Source: an uncultured Lachnospiraceae bacterium (GTDB lineage Bacteria; Bacillota_A; Clostridia; Lachnospirales; Lachnospiraceae). From it: a DNA stretch of 10,231 nt. The stretch lies in contig CAMOOZ010000066.1 of NCBI GenBank assembly GCA_946621895.1, positions 1 to 10,231 on the forward strand, in the 5' to 3' direction. The notes beneath the pieces are model-generated. The model was not told where the DNA came from, did no database searches, and saw nothing but the letters and a program-made list of their open reading frames with translations. Position numbers and translations under genes: made by a program. Position 1 is the stretch's first letter. Each line of letters opens with the position of its first letter. Positions 1-4,753 of this stretch are shown piece by piece.

Positions 1-618
1 CTGGAGCCCACGATCGTGACGCCCGGGTTTGCGGAAAGGCTCTCGGGCCTGAAAAGCCTCTGTCCGCATTTTCATCTTTCCCTTCAGAGCGGCTGTAATG
101 CGACCCTAAAACGGATGAACAGGCATTATACGGCAGCGGAATACCAGAGAGCGGCGGAGCTTTTGCGAACGTATTTTGACCATCCGGCGCTGACCACGGA
201 TGTGATCGCCGGCTTTCCCGGGGAGACGGAGGAGGAGTTTGCGGAAAGCCTCCGTTTCTGTGAGGAAATGCGCTTTTTTAAGATCCATATTTTCCCTTAT
301 TCCCGCAGGAAGGGCACGATGGCCGCCGGGATGCCGGACCAGGTGCCGAACAGGATCCGAAGAGAACGCTGCGGAAGGCTCAAAGCCCTTGAGGAGAAGC
401 AGGAGCTTGATTATCTTTATTCCCTGACGGAGAGGGAGGCGGAGGTTTTGCTGGAGGAAAAAAAGAGCCTTGGCGGGAAGGAATATTATATCGGGCACAC
501 CCGGGAATACGCGCCGGCCGCCGTCGCTGCGGAGGAAGGGCCTGCGCTCTTTCCGGGAATGCTTTTAAAGCGGCGCCCGCGCGGGATCCTTGAGGAGAAA
601 AAGACGCTTTTACTTTGA
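1..618 (+). CDS. mtaB: tRNA t6A37 methylthiotransferase MtaB, C-terminal part (5' end outside window)
   Basis: MtaB is a cytoplasmic radical-SAM enzyme that adds a methylthio group to N6-threonylcarbamoyladenosine at tRNA position 37, giving ms2t6A. The reading frame is open from base 1, so this is the last 205 residues of a protein usually about 430 long. The iron-sulfur cluster cysteines lie upstream and cannot be checked. Visible family signatures are LEPTIV at residues 1-6, HFHLSLQSG at 23-31, the KRMNRHY segment at 37-43, DVIAGFPGET at 67-76 and the IFPYSRRKGT segment further on. The last ~70 residues fit the short, divergent TRAM-type RNA-binding domain of this subfamily. A GTG at base 16 is only an internal valine codon. 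The gene overlaps a probable promoter for the next operon. Family assignment is firm. MtaB rather than MiaB is inferred from the wording of the motifs and from the ireB-ruvX neighbours. Confidence 0.9.
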   Translation: MEPTIVTPGFAERLSGLKSLCPHFHLSLQSGCNATLKRMNRHYTAAEYQRAAELLRTYFDHPALTTDVIAGFPGETEEEFAESLRFCEEMRFFKIHIFPYSRRKGTMAAGMPDQVPNRIRRERCGRLKALEEKQELDYLYSLTEREAEVLLEEKKSLGGKEYYIGHTREYAPAAVAAEEGPALFPGMLLKRRPRGILEEKKTLLL

Positions 619-637
619 TAAACAGTTGTGCTAGAAT
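609..637 (+). promoter_or_regulatory. Probable sigma-A promoter of the ireB-ruvX-rnj operon
   Basis: A -35-like TTTACT (609-614) is followed after 17 bases by TAGAAT (632-637). The TG at 629-630 makes an extended -10, TGCTAGAAT. Transcription would begin near 644, about 35 bases before the ireB start. The -35 element overlaps the end of mtaB. A second -10-like box, TATACT (647-652), has no well-spaced -35 and was judged weaker. Confidence 0.5.
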
Positions 638-650
638 GTTGAAGAATATA

Positions 651-668
651 CTGACGGAAGGCCGTCGG
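651..668 (+). promoter_or_regulatory. Small hairpin directly before the ireB ribosome binding site
   Basis: GACGG (653-657) pairs with CCGTC (662-666) around an AAGG loop. A T-G and a C-G pair extend the stem outward to 651 and 668. The Shine-Dalgarno-like AAGGAAA follows at once, at 669-675, just before the ATG at 679. With transcription starting near 644 the hairpin would sit in the 5' leader. It could influence ribosome access, but that role is inference. There is no U-tract, so it is not a terminator. Confidence 0.35.
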
Positions 669-678
669 AAAGGAAATC

Positions 679-1029
679 ATGCAGGATCTTACCCAAACAC
701 AGTTTTTCCGGGTGGAATCGCCCCCGGAAGTGGATGTCAGAGGGGTACTCGCGGAGGTCTACGATGCGATGGTGGAGAAGGGGTATAACCCCGTGAACCA
801 GATCGTGGGCTATATCATGTCCGGAGATCCCACTTATATCACCAGCCATAATTCTGCGCGGAGCAAGGTGATGAAGGTGGAACGGGACGAGATCGTGGAG
901 GAGCTTCTGGAAAACTATATCGAGACCGTTCTCACGAGAAATTACGATGATGCGCGGCCCGGCGAATATGACGAATACGACGACTTTGATGATTTCGAGG
1001 AGCTTCCCCCTGATGAGGGGCGCTTCTGA
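679..1029 (+). CDS. ireB: IreB-family regulatory phosphoprotein (UPF0297/DUF965) with long acidic tail
   Basis: In Enterococcus faecalis IreB is a small cytoplasmic protein phosphorylated on N-terminal threonines by the PASTA kinase IreK. It acts as a negative regulator of intrinsic cephalosporin resistance. The conserved core here spans residues 9-82 and includes YNPVNQIVGYIMSGDPTYIT (36-55), the SHNSARSKV stretch (56-64) and the ERDEIVEELLENY helix (68-80). Threonines at 5 and 7 sit where the family is phosphorylated. At 116 residues it is longer than the usual 85-90. The extra part, from about residue 88, is very rich in Asp, Glu and Tyr. AAGGAAA at 669-675 supports the ATG chosen. It is the first gene of the operon, and its stop overlaps the ruvX start by one base. 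The family call is firm; the kinase link is by homology only. Confidence 0.9.
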   Translation: MQDLTQTQFFRVESPPEVDVRGVLAEVYDAMVEKGYNPVNQIVGYIMSGDPTYITSHNSARSKVMKVERDEIVEELLENYIETVLTRNYDDARPGEYDEYDDFDDFEELPPDEGRF

Positions 1030-1475
1030 TGTCTTCCGCCGTAAAGGGCAGGATACTCGGGCTGGACTTCGGCGATAAGAGTCTTGGCGTCGCGCTATCG
1101 GATCCGCTGCAGCTGAGCGCCTCAGCGGTGGAAACGATCTTTCGGGAAAGACCGAATCATCTGCGAAAGACCTTTGCCAGGCTAGAGGAGCTGATCCTTC
1201 AATATACCCCGCTAAAGGCCGTGCTGGGGCTTCCCCTCGGCATGGACGGGACGGAAGGAGAAAGAGCGAAGCTCACGCGTGAATTTGGAGAACACTTTAC
1301 CCGGCGGACCGGGTTGGAGGTTATATATCAGGATGAACGGCTGACCAGTGTGGAGGCGGAGGAGCTGCTCCGTGAGCAGGGCCTGCCCCGCAGGGAGTGG
1401 AAGAAGCGGATCGACGCCATCGCCGCAGCCCTCATTCTGGAGGATTATCTGAGGAAACAAAATAATGAAGCCTGA
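1029..1475 (+). CDS. ruvX: RuvX/YqgF-type Holliday junction resolvase-like nuclease
   Basis: This is a 148-residue RNase H-fold protein of the YqgF family. Family members are credited with Holliday junction resolution and, in E. coli, with maturation of the 5' end of 16S rRNA. Residues that mark the active site are all present: Asp13 in LGLDFGDKSLG, the DERLTS motif at 102-107, and Asp129 in IDAIAAALILEDYL. The GLPLGMDGTEG loop (67-77) is also typical. The ATG shares its first base with the ireB stop codon, and GAGGGG at 1015-1020 lies 8 bases upstream, so translation is probably coupled. Its 3' end overlaps the next gene by 11 bases. Length and motifs show an intact gene. Which substrate matters most in this organism cannot be told from sequence. 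Confidence 0.92.
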   Translation: MSSAVKGRILGLDFGDKSLGVALSDPLQLSASAVETIFRERPNHLRKTFARLEELILQYTPLKAVLGLPLGMDGTEGERAKLTREFGEHFTRRTGLEVIYQDERLTSVEAEELLREQGLPRREWKKRIDAIAAALILEDYLRKQNNEA

Positions 1476-1737
1476 GGACTTGGATGCCATAGCGCTGGAA
1501 ATGGACGGTGAGGAGCTTTTGTTTTATCCTCTGGAGCAGGTGCGTCTGTCCGGATATGATTATCTTCTGGTCACGGATGCCCCTGACGGGGATGGCGAAG
1601 CGCTGATCCTGAAGGATCTTTCCGAGCCGGAAAGCGAAGAGGCCCTCTACGAGGTCGTGGAGGACGAAAAGACGCTGGAGGTGCTCTCCAAAATCTTTTC
1701 CGAGGAGCTTTCCGAAGAAGGAATTTCGCTGGAGTGA
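1465..1737 (+). CDS. DUF1292 protein (YrzB-like), function unknown
   Basis: This small, very acidic protein of 90 residues belongs to the DUF1292 family, which has no established function. Recognition rests on the short beta-rich pattern, with FYPLEQVRLSGYDYLLV at residues 20-36 and ALILKDLSEPESEEALYEVV at 46-65, and on location. The family usually sits just after ireB and ruvX in Firmicutes, as yrzB follows yrzL and yrrK in Bacillus subtilis. GAGGA at 1451-1455, inside the end of ruvX, gives a 9-base spacing to the ATG. The 11-base overlap with ruvX implies coupled translation. No membrane segment or signal peptide is seen. Ribonuclease J follows 39 bases later without an obvious promoter. 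A role linked to its neighbours is only suggested by synteny. Confidence 0.82.
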   Translation: MKPEDLDAIALEMDGEELLFYPLEQVRLSGYDYLLVTDAPDGDGEALILKDLSEPESEEALYEVVEDEKTLEVLSKIFSEELSEEGISLE

Positions 1738-1750
1738 ATCCTTTTCAGAG

Positions 1751-1774
1751 TGCCGTCAAAGCGGCATGGAGGAG
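1751..1774 (+). promoter_or_regulatory. Hairpin plus Shine-Dalgarno site that fixes the ribonuclease J start
   Basis: TGCCG (1751-1755) can pair with CGGCA (1762-1766) around a TCAAAG loop. GGAGGAG follows at 1768-1774. This strong Shine-Dalgarno run points to the TTG at 1777, although its spacing is short (4 bases after GGAGG). An in-frame GTG at 1750 lies beside the hairpin and has no such site close upstream. Confidence 0.45.
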
Positions 1775-1776
1775 AT

Positions 1777-3450
1777 TTGAAAAAAAGAAAATTCAATATC
1801 GGCCCGAAGCTGAAGATCATCCCCCTGGGAGGTCTTGAGCAGATCGGGATGAACATGACTGCCTTCGCTTACGAGGACAGTATTTTTGTGGTGGACTGCG
1901 GTCTCGCGTTTCCCACCGAGGATATGTTCGGCATCGACTGCGTGATCCCGGATATCTCCTATCTGATGGAAAACAGGGACCAGGTAAAGGGAATTGTGAT
2001 CACACACGGCCATGAGGATCATATCGGCGCGATCCCCTATGTGCTGCAGCAGCTGAATCTGCCGATCTTCGCCACCAGGCTCACCATGGGGCTCATCGAG
2101 CATAAGCTGGAGGAGCACGGCCTGATGGATGTGGTGAAGCGAAAGGTCGTGGAATTCGGCCAGACCGTGTCCCTCGGAAAATTTTCCGTGGAATTTATCA
2201 AGACAAACCACAGCATCGTGGATGCTGCGGCACTTGCCATTTATTCTCCCGCCGGGATCGTGGTGCATACGGGGGATTTCAAGGTGGATTACACCCCTGT
2301 TTACGGGGACGCGATCGATCTTCCCCGCTTTGCGGAGATCGGCAGGAAGGGCGTTCTCGCGCTGATGTGCGACTCTACAAACGCCGAGCGCACCGGCTTT
2401 ACGGCCTCCGAGAGGACGCTGCGGCCCATCTTTGACGGGATCTTCCGGGATCACGCAAATTCCCGGCTGCTCTTCGCCACCTTTGCCTCCAATGTGGACA
2501 GGGTCCGGCAGATCATCAATTCCGCCCATGAATTCGGGCGAAAGGTGGCCATCGAGGGCAGGAGCATGATCAATGTGCTCAGGACCGCGGTGGAGCTGGG
2601 CTATATCGACATTCCGCCGGGGATCCTGGTGGAGGTGGGGGATCTGAAAAACTATCCCGTGGAGAAGACCGTGATCATCACCACGGGTTCCCAGGGTGAG
2701 AGCATGGCGGCCCTCTCCCGCATCGCGGAAAACACGCATAAAAAGCTGACGATCCGCTCCGGGGATGTGGTGATCTTTTCCTCCCATCCGATCCCGGGAA
2801 ACGAAAAGGCCGTCACCCGCGTGATCAATTCCCTGCTCCAGAAGGGGGCGGATGTGATCTTCCAGGACACCCATGTGTCCGGACACGCCTGTCAGGAGGA
2901 GATCAAGCTGATCTATTCTTTGGTGCGGCCGAAATACGCGATTCCCGTGCACGGGGAATACAAGCATTTAAAGGCGCAGGCGCATCTCGCTCTGGAGCTC
3001 GGGATCCCGAAGGAGAATATCTTCATCATGGAATCCGGTGATATTCTGGAGATCGACCACGAGGGCGCCGGGATCACCGGACGGGTTCCCGCAGGGGATG
3101 TGTTCGTGGACGGACTGGGGATCGGTGATGTGGGAAACACGGTGCTTCGGGACAGGCAGCGCCTTGCGGAGGACGGCATCCTGCTGGCTGTGGTCGCGGC
3201 GGATCTTTCCAACGGGCAGGTGATCTCGGGGCCCGAGATCTTCTCCCGCGGGTTTGTCTATATGCGGGAATCCGACGAGATCATCGAAGAAGCCAGGCAG
3301 GTGGCACAGGAGGTGCTGGAGAACAACCTGACCGGGACAAAGATAGATATGAATAAGCTGAAGAGCGGGCTGAAGGAGGCGCTTGGCGAATATGTCTGGC
3401 GAAAGACCAGGCGCCGCCCGATGATCCTGCCCGTGATCATGGAGGCATGA
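1777..3450 (+). CDS. rnj: Ribonuclease J (beta-CASP metallo-beta-lactamase RNase)
   Basis: RNase J is a cytoplasmic zinc-dependent enzyme with 5'-3' exonuclease and endonuclease activity, central to mRNA decay and rRNA maturation in Firmicutes. From the TTG start it has 557 residues, matching the usual ~555. The metallo-beta-lactamase core holds HGHEDH at 77-82, with zinc ligands His77, His79, Asp81 and His82, and HTGDFKVD from His164. The beta-CASP part holds CDSTNAERTG, EGRSM, TTGSQGE and SGHACQEE, then PVHGEY as the last metal-site motif. The C-terminal domain runs to the end. The TTG at 1777 is preferred over the GTG at 1750 because GGAGGAG lies just upstream and because the length then fits. 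Whether it is the J1 or J2 paralogue cannot be settled from one copy. It is followed after 6 bases by a YlbF-family gene. Confidence 0.93.
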   Translation: MKKRKFNIGPKLKIIPLGGLEQIGMNMTAFAYEDSIFVVDCGLAFPTEDMFGIDCVIPDISYLMENRDQVKGIVITHGHEDHIGAIPYVLQQLNLPIFATRLTMGLIEHKLEEHGLMDVVKRKVVEFGQTVSLGKFSVEFIKTNHSIVDAAALAIYSPAGIVVHTGDFKVDYTPVYGDAIDLPRFAEIGRKGVLALMCDSTNAERTGFTASERTLRPIFDGIFRDHANSRLLFATFASNVDRVRQIINSAHEFGRKVAIEGRSMINVLRTAVELGYIDIPPGILVEVGDLKNYPVEKTVIITTGSQGESMAALSRIAENTHKKLTIRSGDVVIFSSHPIPGNEKAVTRVINSLLQKGADVIFQDTHVSGHACQEEIKLIYSLVRPKYAIPVHGEYKHLKAQAHLALELGIPKENIFIMESGDILEIDHEGAGITGRVPAGDVFVDGLGIGDVGNTVLRDRQRLAEDGILLAVVAADLSNGQVISGPEIFSRGFVYMRESDEIIEEARQVAQEVLENNLTGTKIDMNKLKSGLKEALGEYVWRKTRRRPMILPVIMEA

Positions 3451-3456
3451 CAGCAG

Positions 3457-3852
3457 ATGCTGAGTAACGAGCTCAGAACCGCAGTCAGAGCGCTCTCCGA
3501 GGAAGTCATGAAAGAAGAGCGCTATATCCGTTTCGCCGAAGCACGCCGGGAGCTGGAAGAGGATCCCGAGATGACCAAAGCGGTGGATGAAAGCCGGAAG
3601 GCCTATATGGAGCTTCTGCAGGGCGGAAACGAGGACGGCAATCTTCACTATCGCCAGAAGGATTTCATGGATGGCAGAGAGGAGCTCTGGAGCGAGAAAA
3701 AGGCCCGGCATTTTCTGAAGGCCGAGTACGCGATGGCGGCAATGCTCAGGGAGCTGGCAGAGGAATTCATGAAGGAAACGGATATCCTCGGGATCGACCA
3801 CGAGATAACGCGCGACGGGAAAAAATCGGGAGCTGAGGCAAACAGGCGATGA
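3457..3852 (+). CDS. YlbF/YmcA-family regulator
   Basis: This is a 131-residue, mostly helical, charged protein that resembles the YlbF/YmcA (Com_YlbF) family. In Bacillus subtilis YlbF, YmcA and YaaT form a complex that affects competence, sporulation and biofilm formation, and helps RNase Y process mRNAs. The best match to the family is the N-terminal part: LSEEVMKEERYIRFAEARRE (14-33) followed by DPEMTKAVDESRKAYMELLQ (37-56). Later parts are less distinctive. No membrane segment is present. The start lies 6 bases after the ribonuclease J stop, with GGAGG at 3441-3445 inside that gene. Placement after an mRNA-decay nuclease fits an RNA-processing role, but that is inference. The stop lies within the first unit of a repeated start region. 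Confidence 0.65.
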   Translation: MLSNELRTAVRALSEEVMKEERYIRFAEARRELEEDPEMTKAVDESRKAYMELLQGGNEDGNLHYRQKDFMDGREELWSEKKARHFLKAEYAMAAMLRELAEEFMKETDILGIDHEITRDGKKSGAEANRR

Positions 3853-3957
3853 TGCGCGGAACGAAAGCTGAGGTGTGCGGACGATGATGCGCGGAACGAA
3901 AGCGGAAGCGGAGATCAGGAACTGAGGTGAGCGGGCGATGATGCGCGATGGGAAAGC
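3833..3957 (+). repeat. Three related copies of a ribosome-binding-site plus start-codon segment
   Basis: Each unit begins with a CTGAGG-containing stretch (3833, 3868, 3922) and continues into CGATGATGCGCG (3847, 3882, 3936). A 22-base stretch is identical at 3847-3868 and 3882-3903, and the third copy (3936-3957) differs in the middle. Each unit offers a GAGG box followed by a double ATG. The first two would encode 12- and 13-residue peptides starting MMRGTKAE, ending in TGA at 3885-3887 and 3923-3925. The third opens the YceG-like gene with MMRDGKA. It looks like duplication of the gene's own start region. Whether the short frames are translated is unknown. Confidence 0.75.
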
Positions 3958-4507
3958 CGGCAGGATGAAAAGACCTGCGAGGGAATTCGGAAAACTGAAT
4001 ATCTGGGGAATCCTCGGCACCTTTCTGGACACCTTCGTGAAGGTGGCCGTCATTGCGCTCGTGGTCATGTACACTATTCGCTTTGCCGGTGAAGCGTATG
4101 ACTTCGGCTACCGGCTCTTCTCCGAGGAGCCTCCCGCAAAGGAGCCGGGAATCGATATCGAGGTCACGATCCCCCTGGGCTCCGACTCCAGGCAGATCGG
4201 GAAGATCCTGGAGCAGCGCGGGCTCATAAAGGACGCGAATCTCTTTTTCGTGCAGGAACTGATCTCCGATTACCGGGGAAAGCTTTCCGCCGGCACCTAT
4301 ACGCTGAACAACAGCTGGACCGCGGATCAGATCATGGCCGCGATGGCAGGCGACGAGACGGAGGAGGCCGAGGAGGATGCGGAAACGGTTCCCGTGCCCG
4401 CCGTCACGCAGGAGGAGGAATTCGTCCCCAATGATCCGATGGCGGAGGATGGCGCCGCCGGAGATGCCGGGTCTGATGAGGGAGCCGGGGATCCGGATAC
4501 GCAGTAA
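3938..4507 (+). CDS. Short membrane protein with YceG/MltG-like N-terminal domain, no catalytic domain
   Basis: This 189-residue protein has a basic N-terminus, one membrane segment at about 28-49, a periphery-facing domain at about 71-137, and a very acidic tail (139-189). The middle domain resembles the LysM-like part that precedes the catalytic domain in MltG, the endolytic transglycosylase that cuts nascent peptidoglycan. The match is in VTIPLGSDSRQIGKILEQRG (76-95), the IKDANLFF segment, and the SAGTYTLNNSWTADQIMAAM stretch (117-136). MltG normally has over 330 residues, and the catalytic domain with its essential glutamate is absent. It therefore probably cannot cleave glycan. It may be a binding or scaffold protein, but that is inference. 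GAGGTGA at 3924-3930 lies 7 bases before the ATG. It is the last gene of the operon. Annotation pipelines may still call it MltG. Confidence 0.7.
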   Translation: MMRDGKAGRMKRPAREFGKLNIWGILGTFLDTFVKVAVIALVVMYTIRFAGEAYDFGYRLFSEEPPAKEPGIDIEVTIPLGSDSRQIGKILEQRGLIKDANLFFVQELISDYRGKLSAGTYTLNNSWTADQIMAAMAGDETEEAEEDAETVPVPAVTQEEEFVPNDPMAEDGAAGDAGSDEGAGDPDTQ

Positions 4508-4736
4508 AGAACTGCTGACAAATAAGGCATTGCATTCGGCATCGCAAAACGCGTTGGATCGAAGCACCTGCGAAGCGTCACTGAAGCGTTATTGATCACA
4601 TTTTCGGACTTCTGTCATTCTTCCCTGAATGCCGCGAAGCGGCAGCCTGAGGCATATCTGCGAATGCAGATATGCCGATAGGATCAGTGCAATTTGAGCC
4701 GCTTGCGGCACAAATGCGGGTATGGAAAATCGAATA
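4508..4736. other. Convergent intergenic region without a gene
   Basis: This stretch lies between the plus-strand operon and the minus-strand aroA. I find no credible coding frame. Its left half (4508-4629) shows only short direct repeats such as GAAGCGT and no strong signal. Its right half holds the palindrome cluster described separately. No classic terminator with a U-tract is visible in either direction. Confidence 0.6.
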
Positions 4737-4753
4737 TCAATTCGATTTTCCAT
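4630..4753. repeat. Cluster of four palindromes between convergent genes, reaching into the aroA end
   Basis: There are four inverted repeats. The first is TGCCGC-GAA-GCGGCA (4630-4644). The second has an 11-base perfect stem, GGCATATCTGC (4651-4661) with GCAGATATGCC (4666-4676), around GAAT. The third pairs GCCGC (4698-4702) with GCGGC (4705-4709), extended past one mismatch by TTTG and CAAA (4693-4714). The fourth has a 14-base perfect stem, 4722-4735 with 4740-4753, around ATCA. The fourth covers the last aroA codons, and the TGA stop (4737-4739 on the minus strand) falls in its loop. None is followed by a U-run. They could be bidirectional 3' stabilisers, or a repeated palindromic element family. 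Confidence 0.7.

Noticed and set aside
1750..1776. GTG at 1750 as the ribonuclease J start
   Set aside because: It lacks a well-placed Shine-Dalgarno site and sits next to a hairpin. The TTG at 1777 has GGAGGAG and gives the standard length.
1756..4074. Long antisense frames (403 and 368 codons) opposite ribonuclease J and its downstream genes
   Set aside because: They lie opposite strong, fully conserved genes, show no family motifs, and are expected from GC-rich codon use. No ribosome site or promoter supports them.
4377..4595. Small Arg/Ser-rich frame overlapping the end of the YceG-like gene
   Set aside because: It is in another frame of a supported gene, has no ribosome site, and has a composition typical of a shifted frame.
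4651..4676. Rho-independent terminator for either convergent operon
   Set aside because: The stem is strong and perfect, but no U-run follows on either strand. It is listed as a palindrome only.
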